A stretch of DNA of 64,000 bases from Chryseobacterium sp. Leaf405 (GCF_001425355.1 NZ_LMQN01000016.1:208361-272360); one strand, 5' to 3'. Counted from the first letter of the stretch, positions 17,105 through 26,112 are shown. Notes: generated by a model not told the origin, from the sequence alone. A program made the numbers and translations.

Positions 17105-17491
17105 TTATAATTTGTTATTGTTTTTTGTAAAAATGATGATGAAAGCTCCTAAAAATTCTACTATCCAGCCCCATTTTATTTTTACGATTCCTGCCAGTTT
17201 ATTTTGCCAAGATTTAAAAGGCATAAAGCTAAAATACTCTGCAGCCTGAACTTTTACAGCAAATAAAGTAAAGAGAAACAAGAGGATTAAGAGAATTCCA
17301 AAGATTTTTGTCATTTTTCCACTATTGTTTACAATACCGAAAAGCGCTCCTGCGGATAAAACCCAACAGGTAACTGCCAAATAATGGTCTATTTTCCAAT
17401 AGTTCCAATTTCCGATGACAGGAACATGAACCAACGGCAGAAAACTTCCTGCAACCACCATTATTAATCCTATTAACTGAATGTTTTTCAT
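17105..17491 (-). CDS. Small hypothetical four-helix membrane protein
   Basis: 128 residues from this start, with about four hydrophobic segments and little else. No recognised motif. A longer frame opens at 17527, but that upstream start lies inside the terminator hairpin at 17520-17544, so MKNIQLIGLI (ATG at 17491) is the better start. The gene is followed by the hypothetical secreted protein gene after 14 bp, suggesting both are co-transcribed. Confidence 0.55.
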   Translation of the reverse strand: MKNIQLIGLIMVVAGSFLPLVHVPVIGNWNYWKIDHYLAVTCWVLSAGALFGIVNNSGKMTKIFGILLILLFLFTLFAVKVQAAEYFSFMPFKSWQNKLAGIVKIKWGWIVEFLGAFIIIFTKNNNKL

Positions 17492-17511
17492 ATTTCTCAA
17501 AGTACCAAAAT

Positions 17512-17544
17512 ACAAAAAAAAACACACTTTAAATAAGTGTGTTT
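17512..17544 (-). terminator. Terminator of the sigma/anti-sigma/barrel operon
   Basis: 10-bp perfect stem AAACACACTT/AAGTGTGTTT followed on the minus strand by eight T residues, about 95 bp beyond the barrel gene's stop. Confidence 0.75.
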
Positions 17545-17639
17545 CAAAAACAATAATTTATTATTAACTAACAATTAATAGTAAAAATTTCATAATAAAA
17601 TTTAATAATTTGTAAAAAAACACAATCATTTTTATTAAT

Positions 17640-18725
17640 TTAAAAATTAACATTAGCGATTTCCAATCCTATCTGTAATCCATATTTCTTACTCAACCGA
17701 GCATTATCATTAAAAGCCGGGGTGAGATCTTTCTGAATAAATAAATTAAATCCGCCTAAACCAATTCCTAATTTAGCTCCAAAAATAAGATCATTTACGC
17801 CATGCATTACTCTTTCACGCTCTACAATTCTTTTACTATATTCGGTAGAATATTTATTATAAATGATATTTCCCGCCTTTACACAACCGTAAATACCTGC
17901 GATTAAACTAATCTGGCTTTTTCTGTTATCCAAATATTTAACTCCGTCGTACTCTGTATATTTAGGATTTAAAACCAATCTGAAATCCAATGGAATATAC
18001 ACATACGTGATATTGAATTTGGTATTTTTAAGGTTTCCTTTGGTAAAGTCTGTAAGTGCCAATGTATTATTTTCCTGGCTGAAAACTTTACCATATTTCG
18101 GAGTAAACTGATCAGACCGAACGCCTAATCCGACACGATAAAATAACGGACTTCTGTAGCCACCAAGCTGATTTTCATACCTGACCGCAAAACTGGATGC
18201 ATTGTAAACATTAGCTCTTATGTCAGAATCTTTATTATAAAATCTGAAAGGTTCATCTTTTGAAGTCAGGTTAGCACTCACGAAACTTACCGTAAGATTC
18301 CAATTATGAAGATAATCTTTTGGTTCTTTTTTGTTGCCGTTAATTTTCATTTTCAGTCCCGAAATTCCTAATTGAAGTTCATTTCTACCATGGCTTTTTA
18401 CTGTATCATTTGTACCTAATACTGCATTTCTCACCATTTCTTTCGTTGCATCTTCTAAGTCAGATTTTTCTGCATCAACTTTAGTATTGATAATTTCCTG
18501 ATACTTAGAAGCTATCTCAGCCCTTTGTTTTTGTTTTTCATCTGCAGTAATCGATTTTGCATTATAATTTTTATCGACTTCATCCAGCTCAGTATTCATT
18601 TTTGTTTTTTCTGAAACTACTATACTGTCAATTTTTTGAGAATAAGAATTCAGATAAGGCTTTTCCTGCGCCGAATAATACGAAAAAGCCATTACAGCAG
18701 TCATTACAGCAATTTTTGTTTTCAT
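17640..18725 (-). CDS. Predicted outer-membrane beta-barrel protein with coiled-coil N-terminus
   Basis: The 361-residue protein has a signal peptide (1-19, ending YSAQ). Residues 30-105 are highly charged and helical (probable coiled coil), followed by many alternating hydrophobic/aromatic strands and a C-terminal Phe, the usual end of an outer-membrane barrel. No family name could be assigned. It lies 80 bp downstream of an anti-sigma-like gene and an ECF sigma factor, all on the minus strand and closed by one terminator, so it may be the sensor or target of that sigma system. Confidence 0.6.
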   Translation of the reverse strand: MKTKIAVMTAVMAFSYYSAQEKPYLNSYSQKIDSIVVSEKTKMNTELDEVDKNYNAKSITADEKQKQRAEIASKYQEIINTKVDAEKSDLEDATKEMVRNAVLGTNDTVKSHGRNELQLGISGLKMKINGNKKEPKDYLHNWNLTVSFVSANLTSKDEPFRFYNKDSDIRANVYNASSFAVRYENQLGGYRSPLFYRVGLGVRSDQFTPKYGKVFSQENNTLALTDFTKGNLKNTKFNITYVYIPLDFRLVLNPKYTEYDGVKYLDNRKSQISLIAGIYGCVKAGNIIYNKYSTEYSKRIVERERVMHGVNDLIFGAKLGIGLGGFNLFIQKDLTPAFNDNARLSKKYGLQIGLEIANVNF

Positions 18726-18805
18726 AATTTCTAAGTTATTTTAAACAATAGTTTTTCTTCCGTTCCTATTTCAGAACAGTTTTTTATAGTTGAAAGTTTA
18801 CACGA

Positions 18806-19513
18806 TTATTTTGTGTCTATGGAATCGGAAAAGATAGTCATTCCAAGCACTTTGAAAGAAGTTAGCCTTGGACCTTTAATTTTACTCATATCTAAAACCC
18901 CGAACTTTCCATGTTCTTCGAGATTTTCTTTACGGGTTTTATCAAATTCTCTTCCTAAAAGCAATTCGTCAGCTTTTATATAATTCACTTTTTTCTTTTC
19001 AGTAATGACAGGATTTTGAATCTCTGTAACCACTATTTTATCTTCAATTGAAGGGAATTCTTCTTTGGCAGAACTAATTTCATTATTAGCAATTGTTGAA
19101 TTATTTGCGAATTTATCCTCCACACTTTTATTTTGATTTTCATGAACAAAATCTTGCTGAGAATGAAAAACTTTGACTTTATTATTTTCAGATTGTTCAA
19201 AATCGGAATCCATAATTTTTAGGCTTGAATTTATTTTTGAATTTTCAGTTGACTGATTTGATGAAGTCAATTTATCCTGAGAAATATTTTTAATCTCATT
19301 TAAATTAAAATACAACAACCCTCCTCCCAGAGAAACCAAAAATGCAATTACAGCAGCATATTTCCACCATTGAAAATATATTTTTGAAGATGTATCAATA
19401 ACTTTATCCTCAGAAAAATCCATTTGATCAATCTTGCTCCAAAGACCTGCTGAAGGCTTTATTTCAAGCTTTTCGTAATCAGATTTTAATTGATTCAATA
19501 TTTCTTTTTTCAT
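18806..19513 (-). CDS. Putative anti-sigma factor, single-pass membrane protein
   Basis: The 235-residue protein has a short cytoplasmic N-terminus (MKKEILNQLKSDYEKLEI... GLWSKID), one membrane helix (about 48-71) and a polar, Asn/Ser/Lys-rich periplasmic part that ends with a short ordered segment (LGMTIFSDSIDTK). Its start overlaps the end of the ECF sigma gene by 35 bp, the typical arrangement of sigma and its membrane anti-sigma. No zinc-binding HxxxCxxC is visible, so it would be a non-canonical anti-sigma. The assignment is by position and topology. Confidence 0.55.
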   Translation of the reverse strand: MKKEILNQLKSDYEKLEIKPSAGLWSKIDQMDFSEDKVIDTSSKIYFQWWKYAAVIAFLVSLGGGLLYFNLNEIKNISQDKLTSSNQSTENSKINSSLKIMDSDFEQSENNKVKVFHSQQDFVHENQNKSVEDKFANNSTIANNEISSAKEEFPSIEDKIVVTEIQNPVITEKKKVNYIKADELLLGREFDKTRKENLEEHGKFGVLDMSKIKGPRLTSFKVLGMTIFSDSIDTK

Positions 19514-20033
19514 TTTCTTTTGATTTTAAATAATCTGCAAGCCATTTTTTTCCTTTACTAAGCTGGCTTTTACTTGTTCCTTCTGAAATATTGAGTATTT
19601 CTGCAATTTCCTGATGTTTTTTCTCTTCAAATACATACAAATTGAAAATTAATCTATATCCGACCGGCATTTGTGAAAAAATTTCTTCAATATTAATTTC
19701 ATCAAAGCGTTCTTCAAAATCATCCTCCAAATATTCGTCTGAAATTTCTATATCTGAATACAAAATGTTTTTATTTTTCCTTATAAAATTAATCGCATCA
19801 TTTACAACGATTTTTCTCAGCCAAAAAGGAAAACTTTTCCAGTCCCGACATTCATTAATCTTTGTGAAACATTTCATAAAAGAATTTAAAAGAATATCTT
19901 CAGCATCATGAAGGTTATTGGTATAAGAATTCGCAATGGCAAGCATTTTCGCCGAAAACATTTCGTAAAGAGCTTTCTGCCCTCTTCGATCCTGTTTTTT
20001 TGCCAGTTTAAAATTCTCTTCTAAATGCTTCAT
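19479..20033 (-). CDS. ECF-type RNA polymerase sigma-70 factor
   Basis: The 184-residue protein has region 2 (about 25-90: EDILLNSFMKCFTKI, then PFWLRKIVVNDAINFIRK) and region 4 (about 120-175: MPVGYRLIFNLYVFEEKKHQEIAEILNISEGTSKSQL), with the usual helix-turn-helix at the end. ECF sigmas direct RNA polymerase to promoters of envelope or stress genes. It is the first gene of a three-gene minus-strand unit with the membrane anti-sigma-like protein and an outer-membrane barrel protein. Its regulon cannot be read from here. Confidence 0.88.
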   Translation of the reverse strand: MKHLEENFKLAKKQDRRGQKALYEMFSAKMLAIANSYTNNLHDAEDILLNSFMKCFTKINECRDWKSFPFWLRKIVVNDAINFIRKNKNILYSDIEISDEYLEDDFEERFDEINIEEIFSQMPVGYRLIFNLYVFEEKKHQEIAEILNISEGTSKSQLSKGKKWLADYLKSKENEKRNIESIKI

Positions 20034-20091
20034 GTATTGGTTTCTATCTATAAGACGAAATATTTTTCAAATGGTTGCCTGAAAAACAAAA

Positions 20092-20120
20092 AAATTGCAC
20101 TTTTTTTGAAAGTGCAATTT
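20092..20120 (-). terminator. Terminator of the nucleoside transporter gene
   Basis: Stem AAATTGCACTT/AAGTGCAATTT with a T run on the minus strand, about 27 bp past the stop. Confidence 0.8.
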
Positions 20121-20146
20121 AATATTTTAGTAATCAATGAAATAAA

Positions 20147-21529
20147 TTAATGTTTTATTTTTGATATTTCTGCCGGATTGTGTTTGTGTCTGAATAAAAC
20201 AGCGAATAAAATAGCTAAAATCAGAGCGTAAGCCGCAAAAGAAAGCCAGATGTTCTGCCAGTCTTTTACCATTACGATTGCTGATAATGTTCCGTCAGGA
20301 TTTACCGCTGAATTAAAACTCTTTTTAAGAATATCCAAAAACGTCTGATTATCAGGAGTCGTTTGTAAATAGGTTGCCAAAGAAGAAACGGTTGTAAATT
20401 TGTGTGTAAAAAATTTATCTATTGCCCAACCTGCTGCATAACTTCCGAAAACAGCTCCGAAACCGTTTGTCATCATCATAAACAAACCCTGGGCTGAAGA
20501 ACGAATCTTCTTGTCAGTTGTCGTTTCCACGAAAAGTGATCCAGAAATGTTGAAGAAATCGAAAGCCATTCCATAAACGACACAAGAAAGGACGATTAAT
20601 CCTAATCCGTATCCTTCAGGAATTCCGTAAGCAAAGAATCCGAATCTTAATACCCAGGCAAACATCGAAATCAACATTACTTTTTTGATTCCGTATCGCT
20701 TTAAAAAGAAAGGAATCGCCAATATAAATAGTGTTTCAGAAACCTGAGAAATCGACATAATAATCGTTGATCTCTGTACTACAAAAGAATCTGCATATTT
20801 CGGAAAATGTTCAAATTCACTTAAAAATACATCTCCGTAAGCGTTTGTCAACTGCAAAGCCGCTCCTAATAACATGGAGAATAAGAAGAATAATGCAGTT
20901 TTATAATCTTTAAATAATTTAAATGCATTAAGACCTAATTGCTCTGATAATGGCGCCGTTTTATCAATTAATTTCTGTGGAGGACATTTTGGTAATGTTA
21001 AAGCATAAATTCCCAATAAAATAGCTGCTACCCCAGCAATGTAAAACTGTCCTTCTGTCGCTTTATTACCCGTAAGATTGGTAATCCACATGGCTACAAT
21101 AAATCCAACTGTTCCCCAAACGCGAATCGGCGGAAAGTCTTTTACAACATCCAAATCGCTGTTTTTAAGAATCGTGTAAGAGATAGAATTTGCTAATGCA
21201 ATCGTTGGCATATAAAAACACATTGCCACAAGCATTACTGTAAAAAATGAACCGGGATCTGCCGAATGTGGTAAAATGAAAAGTACAACTCCGTAAAGGA
21301 TGTGTAAAACCGAAAAAATTCGCTCTGCATTTACCCAACGGTCTGCGATAATTCCGGTGATGGTCGGCATAAAAATGGATGCAATCCCCATAGTTCCGAA
21401 AACAGCTCCAAACTGCGCTCCGTCCCAATGTTTTGTACCGAACCAAAAATTAGCCATCGTAATCAGCCATGCTCCCCAAACGAAGAACTGCAAAAAACTG
21501 AGGATGGTCAGACGTAATTTTAAATTCAT
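20147..21529 (-). CDS. Nucleoside:H+ symporter-like MFS transporter
   Basis: 460 residues and 12 predicted membrane helices. The N-terminus (LTILSFLQFFVWGAWLITMANFW) and RVWGTVGFIVAMWI match the NupG/XapB nucleoside permease branch of the MFS. It likely imports nucleosides across the inner membrane. Compared with E. coli NupG (418 residues) it has extra length in the loop around 380-425, a pattern I recall for Bacteroidetes members. It lies between the sigma-factor unit and the DUF151 nuclease gene with a short gap to the latter (22 bp). Confidence 0.8.
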   Translation of the reverse strand: MNLKLRLTILSFLQFFVWGAWLITMANFWFGTKHWDGAQFGAVFGTMGIASIFMPTITGIIADRWVNAERIFSVLHILYGVVLFILPHSADPGSFFTVMLVAMCFYMPTIALANSISYTILKNSDLDVVKDFPPIRVWGTVGFIVAMWITNLTGNKATEGQFYIAGVAAILLGIYALTLPKCPPQKLIDKTAPLSEQLGLNAFKLFKDYKTALFFLFSMLLGAALQLTNAYGDVFLSEFEHFPKYADSFVVQRSTIIMSISQVSETLFILAIPFFLKRYGIKKVMLISMFAWVLRFGFFAYGIPEGYGLGLIVLSCVVYGMAFDFFNISGSLFVETTTDKKIRSSAQGLFMMMTNGFGAVFGSYAAGWAIDKFFTHKFTTVSSLATYLQTTPDNQTFLDILKKSFNSAVNPDGTLSAIVMVKDWQNIWLSFAAYALILAILFAVLFRHKHNPAEISKIKH

Positions 21530-21551
21530 AAGTTAGTATAAAAATATCCCT

Positions 21552-22151
21552 TTAATCAATTTTCTTTTTCCTTCTTTTGATTTCTTCCTGAATCTCAAGA
21601 GCGGTATCATAATCTTCTTCCTTCACAGCTTCTTCCAGTAATTTCTGAAGCTCTTCCATAGAAACTGATCTTAAATTATCTTCTGCTTCTACTGTTTCAG
21701 AAAATGACTGATCTTCTTTAGCAACATCCTCTAATTCCAGAAGAATTCCCGCTTCATTCAGTACTTGCTGTGTTGTATAAATCGGGGCATCAAATCTTAC
21801 TGCCATTGCTACTGCATCTGAAGTTCTTGCGTCAAGAATTAATTCTTCATCATTAACTTTATTTTTAAAGTTGATATTAGAGAAGAAAACTCCATCTACA
21901 ATCTGATAAATAATTACAGACACCAATTCGTAATTAGCAGAAACGATAAATTTTGTAAATAAATCGTGTGTAAGAGGACGAGGCGGATGAATGTCTTTCT
22001 CCAGACCAAGAGAAATGGATTGTGCCTCGAAATTTCCTATAACAACAGGTAATTTTATGTGTGTTTCTTCATGTTCCAATAACAACGCGTACGCCCCGGA
22101 TTGGGTCTGGCTGTACGATATTCCGCGAATAATTAACTGTTTATAATCCAT
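21552..22151 (-). CDS. Bifunctional nuclease family protein (DUF151) with C-terminal UVR motif
   Basis: The 199-residue protein has an N-terminal DUF151 domain (about 1-135: GAYALLLEHEETHIKLPVVIGNFEAQSI..., LILDARTSDAVAMAVR), a fold tied to nuclease activity in plant and Thermotoga relatives. The last 30 residues, EELQKLLEEAVKEEDYDTALEIQEEIKRRKKK, look like a UvrB/UvrC-interaction (UVR) helix pair. That suggests a role in nucleic-acid metabolism or repair; the actual function in flavobacteria is unknown. The promoter box at 22157-22164 ends only five bases before the ATG, so the mRNA may be leaderless. Confidence 0.8.
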   Translation of the reverse strand: MDYKQLIIRGISYSQTQSGAYALLLEHEETHIKLPVVIGNFEAQSISLGLEKDIHPPRPLTHDLFTKFIVSANYELVSVIIYQIVDGVFFSNINFKNKVNDEELILDARTSDAVAMAVRFDAPIYTTQQVLNEAGILLELEDVAKEDQSFSETVEAEDNLRSVSMEELQKLLEEAVKEEDYDTALEIQEEIKRRKKKID

Positions 22152-22156
22152 GGCTA

Positions 22157-22164
22157 CAAATATA
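22157..22164 (-). promoter_or_regulatory. -7 box TATATTTG directly before the DUF151 start
   Basis: TAnnTTTG match with 5 bases between its G and the ATG. No TTG is seen at the -33 distance, so the call is tentative. Confidence 0.45.
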
Positions 22165-22204
22165 AATTATTTTTTTCTTGTGTTTTCACTTTTTTAGACA
22201 AAAA

Positions 22205-22227
22205 TAAAAGCCCGAAATGGGCTTTTA
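22205..22227 (-). terminator. Terminator after the etf operon
   Basis: Perfect 9-bp stem TAAAAGCCC/GGGCTTTTA, 5-base loop, T-containing tail on the minus strand. Confidence 0.75.
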
Positions 22228-22253
22228 TATATGAATTGTGAATTAATTTCGTT

Positions 22254-22279
22254 GTCAATTTTGCTTCATAAGTGAATTT
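22254..22279. repeat. Dispersed intergenic repeat, copy 1
   Basis: 26-base segment beginning GTCAATTTTGC that differs at two positions from 30904-30929. It lies just after the etfA 3' end. Confidence 0.55.
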
Positions 22280-22336
22280 AAAAAACACTTTAAAACTGAC
22301 AAGTGAAATAAACTGACTATTGCCAATTCACTTTTT

Positions 22337-23284
22337 TTATCCTTTTAATGCTTTAATTTTCTCTGTTAATGCAGGAATAATCTGAAAAGCATCTCCTACT
22401 ACACCGTAATCAGCTGATTTGAAGAACGGAGCTTCTGCATCACTGTTGATTACAACAATAGTTTTAGAAGAGTTAACTCCCGCCAAATGCTGAATTGCAC
22501 CAGAAATACCTACTGCGATATAAAGATTTGGAGAAATCGCTTTACCAGTCTGTCCTACGTGCTCTGTGTGAGGTCTCCAACCGATATCTGAAACTGGTTT
22601 AGAACAAGCTGTAGCAGCCCCTAAAACGTTTGCCAATTCTTCGATCATTCCCCAGTTTTCAGGACCTTTCAATCCTCTACCTGCAGAAACTACGATTTCA
22701 GCCTCTTTAAGATCTAATTTTCCTGAACTCTGTTCGTGAGAAATTACTTTAGTATCTTCATTAGCCACAGATAAGTTTTTCACTTCTTCTGAACCTGAAA
22801 CTGAATTTTCTTTAACACCGAAAGCATTTTGAGAAACCGTTAAGATCGCTCCTGCTGCTTCAGATTTTGCATGCATAAATCCTTTTCCTGAGAAAGCTCT
22901 TCTTTTCACCTGAAACGGAGAAAGACTTTTCGGAGCTTCCAAGGTATTGGTGATTAATGAATGTCCGTTCATTATTGCCAACATCGGAGCGATAGAAGAA
23001 GCATCTGTTGTGTGAGGGAAAACGATGATATTTCCGTTTGCCACTTCATTTACCGCCTGAGCATAAGCTTTAGCCGAGAAACTTTTCAGCCCTTCATCTT
23101 TGATATTAATTACATTTGATGCTCCATATTTATATAATAAATCTGAAGAATCTGTTGGGTTTACAGAGATCGCCGTAACGGTATCTCCAGCTTTATCTGC
23201 AATAGCTTTAGCATAAGAAACTGCCTCAAAAGCTGCTTTTTTGTAAACTCCGTTTATATTTTCTGCGTATACGAATACTGCCAT
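22337..23284 (-). CDS. etfA: Electron transfer flavoprotein subunit alpha
   Basis: The 315-residue protein has the ETF alpha layout: an N-terminal Rossmann-like half, then the FAD-binding C-terminal domain with VSAGRGLKGPENW (about 197-209), ACSKPVSDIGWRPHTEHVGQTGK, and YIAVGISGAIQHLAGVNSSK. ETF takes electrons from acyl-CoA dehydrogenases during beta-oxidation and passes them to the quinone pool. It follows etfB after a 41-bp gap on the same strand and is the last gene of the unit. Confidence 0.95.
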   Translation of the reverse strand: MAVFVYAENINGVYKKAAFEAVSYAKAIADKAGDTVTAISVNPTDSSDLLYKYGASNVINIKDEGLKSFSAKAYAQAVNEVANGNIIVFPHTTDASSIAPMLAIMNGHSLITNTLEAPKSLSPFQVKRRAFSGKGFMHAKSEAAGAILTVSQNAFGVKENSVSGSEEVKNLSVANEDTKVISHEQSSGKLDLKEAEIVVSAGRGLKGPENWGMIEELANVLGAATACSKPVSDIGWRPHTEHVGQTGKAISPNLYIAVGISGAIQHLAGVNSSKTIVVINSDAEAPFFKSADYGVVGDAFQIIPALTEKIKALKG

Positions 23285-23325
23285 TTTTCTTGATTTTAAG
23301 ATTAAAAAATTTAATAATTAAATGA

Positions 23326-24072
23326 TTAGATAACTTTAGCTTCTTCGTGAAGTAATCTTACCAATTCATCCAAATTATCAGGAGAAACCAATTTCACAGC
23401 AGCTCTCGGAGGTACACTGTCGTAAGAAACTCCCTGAACTTTCACCTCAGAAGAAGTCGGCTCAACCACCTGCAAAGGCTTTGTTCTTGCAGACATAATA
23501 CCTCTCATATTTGGAATAATTAGATCTTTTTCGTCTACCAAACCTTTCTGACCAGCAATCACAGCCGGTAATTTCACAGAAATAGTTTCTTTACCTCCTT
23601 CAATTTCTCTTACAGCAGTAGCCTCACTTCCATTTACATCAAGACCTACAGATGCATTTACGAAAGGCTGATTCAACAACTGAGCAACCATTCCCGGAAC
23701 AGAACCACCGTTATAATCGATAGATTCTTTACCACAAAGAATTAAGTCATAACCACCGTTTTGCGCCACAGCAGCGATTTCTTTTGCCGTAGAATAGCTG
23801 TCTTTAGGATCAAGATTTACTCTTACCGCATCGTTAGCACCAATTGCCAATGCTTTTCTGATCACAGGTTCTGTAGCAGCATCTCCAACATTGATTACCG
23901 TTACCGTAGCTCCCTGAGATTCCTGAAATTTAATTGCTTTTGTTAACGCAAATTCGTCTAACGGGTTGATTACCCACTGAATTCCGTTTTTGTCGAAAGC
24001 AGATTTGTCTGCTGTAAAGTTAATTTTCGAAGTAGTATCCGGAACACTACTTATACAAACTAATATTTTCAT
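23326..24072 (-). CDS. etfB: Electron transfer flavoprotein subunit beta
   Basis: The 248-residue protein is a full ETF beta subunit: VCISSVPDTTSKINFTAD at the start, WVINPLDEFALTKAIK, and LILCGKESIDYNGGSVPGMVAQLL (about 105-128), the AMP-binding stretch. It pairs with the alpha subunit encoded immediately downstream to form the soluble FAD/AMP heterodimer. The promoter is not clear in the upstream 196 bp. Confidence 0.95.
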   Translation of the reverse strand: MKILVCISSVPDTTSKINFTADKSAFDKNGIQWVINPLDEFALTKAIKFQESQGATVTVINVGDAATEPVIRKALAIGANDAVRVNLDPKDSYSTAKEIAAVAQNGGYDLILCGKESIDYNGGSVPGMVAQLLNQPFVNASVGLDVNGSEATAVREIEGGKETISVKLPAVIAGQKGLVDEKDLIIPNMRGIMSARTKPLQVVEPTSSEVKVQGVSYDSVPPRAAVKLVSPDNLDELVRLLHEEAKVI

Positions 24073-24268
24073 ATGTTGTTCTTATTGATTTTATTTGTCA
24101 TATGTAACCTTTCGGTTTCATGTGTACTCTATTTATTGTTTCTCTTTTGTATAAAAATTAGGGCATTTTATACCGAGATTTTGTTTAATTAATTTTTGCT
24201 AATATAAATAAAAAATATATTATGCATGCATAATACTTATTATTTTACTATTCAGCGCATTAAAAGTA

Positions 24269-24976
24269 TTATTTACCTGGTTGTGAAGCTCTAAACTCAA
24301 TCTTGCTTGGCAAAACTCTCGGATTCATTTTTAAAATATCCAAAACTAAATTCCCCATATCATCAGGCTGGATCTTCCAAGCATCCTTTTCAGAAGGTAC
24401 ATTTCCGTTAAAATTTGTTGCCACTGAACCTGGCATAATTACCGTTGATTTAATGTTATATTTTCTCAAATCAATCATTGCAGCCTGAGTGAATCCTACA
24501 ACCCCAAATTTTGAAGCGTTATAACCCGTTCCGTTTTCAAAGAAATTGGCTCCTGCCAAACTTGAAACTGTAATATAATATCCTTCTGTCTTTTTTAATT
24601 CTTCAACTGAAGCTTTTAAAGTATAGAAAACACCCGTTAAATTGGTTTCAATCATATCATTCCATTCTTCCGCAGAAAGTTGATCTACGGGTTTGAATAT
24701 TCCTAAGCCTGCATTAGCAATTACAAAATCCAGTCTTCCAAACTTCTCAATGATATATTTTACCGTCTCCTGTTCACTCTCCAGACTTCTTACATCGGAA
24801 ACAATTCCTAAAACATTTTGAGAATATTGTTTTAATTCCTGTCCGGCTTTTTCTACATCATCTCTTTTTCTTCCCGAAAATGCTATCGAAACTCCGTTTT
24901 CAAGCAAAATTTTTGCAATCCCGAAACCTATTCCTTTCGTTCCACCTGTTATATAAGCGACTTTGTCTTGTATCAT
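24269..24976 (-). CDS. Short-chain dehydrogenase/reductase
   Basis: The 235-residue SDR shows TGGTKGIGFGIAK (Rossmann NAD(P) motif, about 10-22), NAGLG, and the catalytic Ser-Tyr-Lys set with YNASKFG (Tyr about 154, Lys about 158). It reduces or oxidises a carbonyl/alcohol pair with NAD(P)H; it resembles 3-oxoacyl-ACP reductases in size but the substrate is not determined by sequence. Single gene; a terminator belonging to the next upstream gene separates it. Confidence 0.85.
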   Translation of the reverse strand: MIQDKVAYITGGTKGIGFGIAKILLENGVSIAFSGRKRDDVEKAGQELKQYSQNVLGIVSDVRSLESEQETVKYIIEKFGRLDFVIANAGLGIFKPVDQLSAEEWNDMIETNLTGVFYTLKASVEELKKTEGYYITVSSLAGANFFENGTGYNASKFGVVGFTQAAMIDLRKYNIKSTVIMPGSVATNFNGNVPSEKDAWKIQPDDMGNLVLDILKMNPRVLPSKIEFRASQPGK

Positions 24977-25006
24977 ATTATTTGATTAAGTTCTTAAAAA
25001 TAACAA

Positions 25007-25030
25007 AAACGCCCCAATTGGAGCGTTTTA
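25007..25030 (-). terminator. Terminator of the T9SS cargo gene
   Basis: Near-perfect palindrome AAAACGCcCCAATTGGaGCG ending in TTTT, with one mismatch, 26 bp past the stop at 25056. Confidence 0.75.
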
Positions 25031-25055
25031 TTAATACTAATATTTGTCAGTAATT

Positions 25056-26072
25056 TTATTTTTTAATGAATTTTTTAGAAGTTTTTCCTTCTTTAGTTTC
25101 AATATTAATGATATAGTTTCCTGACGAAAGATCTGTAACATTTACTTTTTCACCATTCAGTTCAGCATTTACATTTCTTCCTGACATGTCAAAAACTTCT
25201 ACCTTATTAACTTTCTTATCTGATTTAATTGTTAAATAATCAACAACGGGGTTTGGATAGATTGATATTCCTTCATTTTTGGCAACAGTAGTTTCATCAA
25301 TCGCCAAAATAGCTGAAGTATTACTAGCTAATACTCTATAGTTATCTATACCAAAAGTTGTTGTTGCATTATTTCCAGTTCCCGGAGAACTATATACATC
25401 GAATTCATTCGGGATAAATCCAGCCGGAGTGGAGTACCCGTTAACATTTAATACTAAAGGTGTCCCATTATTAATTACATAAGTAATCTGACCTGTTATT
25501 GTGTCATAACTATATCCTACACTAACCCAAGTATTTGCAGGGAAAGTGCTTGTCGTTAGTCCAGTAATATTATAAAAATTACCTGTTAATCCGTCTGTAA
25601 GATATGCTAACCCGTTGATTGTCTTAGTAGATGAATTATATCTAATACCGACAATTCCAACAGAATTACCATCCGCATCTTCACCATATATTGCAACTCC
25701 CGAGCTATGAACACCAGTAGAAGTTCCAGTATAAATGTCAGCAACACCTTTTATAATATTATTTCCAGCAGTCCTAGTATTCCATGCTACGTCTAATCCA
25801 TCCTTAAATACATATCTAGATGCAGTGGCAGTAGCTGTATTACCTGTTGTAACTTGCAGATAATTTCCGTGTCCTCCTGTACCTGACACAATTTGGTAGT
25901 CTGTAACTGCACCTGTGTATGGATACATTCCCCCTTGACCTGCAACTGTTCCAGTAGTACTTGTTCCGATATTGCCCACTGTATATGAACTATACGTATC
26001 AGTCTCTAAAACCTGAGCTGTTAATGACGAAGACACTATAAGTGCCAAGTTTAAAAGTAAAAATTTTTTCAT
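25056..26072 (-). CDS. Secreted protein with T9SS type A sorting domain
   Basis: This 338-residue protein has a signal peptide (1-19, ending LTAQ). Residues 25-245 are Gly/Thr/Ser/Tyr-rich beta sequence with a jelly-roll look (GVAIYGEDADGNSVGIVGIRY, NTWVSVGYSYD), possibly a lectin-like sandwich fold; no catalytic motif is visible. Residues 265-338 (ISIYPNPVVDYLTIKSDKK, DMSGRNV, GNYIINIET, KKFIKK end) form a type IX sorting domain. It is therefore exported to the cell surface, but its activity is unknown. Single gene with its own terminator. Confidence 0.75.
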   Translation of the reverse strand: MKKFLLLNLALIVSSSLTAQVLETDTYSSYTVGNIGTSTTGTVAGQGGMYPYTGAVTDYQIVSGTGGHGNYLQVTTGNTATATASRYVFKDGLDVAWNTRTAGNNIIKGVADIYTGTSTGVHSSGVAIYGEDADGNSVGIVGIRYNSSTKTINGLAYLTDGLTGNFYNITGLTTSTFPANTWVSVGYSYDTITGQITYVINNGTPLVLNVNGYSTPAGFIPNEFDVYSSPGTGNNATTTFGIDNYRVLASNTSAILAIDETTVAKNEGISIYPNPVVDYLTIKSDKKVNKVEVFDMSGRNVNAELNGEKVNVTDLSSGNYIINIETKEGKTSKKFIKK

Positions 26073-26112
26073 AATATTCTTCTTTAATATTTGATTGCTA
26101 AAATAAGAAAAA

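Noticed and set aside
17105..17527. Longer version of the small membrane protein starting at 17527
   Set aside because: The start would lie inside a terminator hairpin; the ATG at 17491 is more plausible.
22229..22340. Riboswitch downstream of etfA
   Set aside because: No conserved riboswitch core is visible; the segment is better explained by a dispersed repeat and a terminator.
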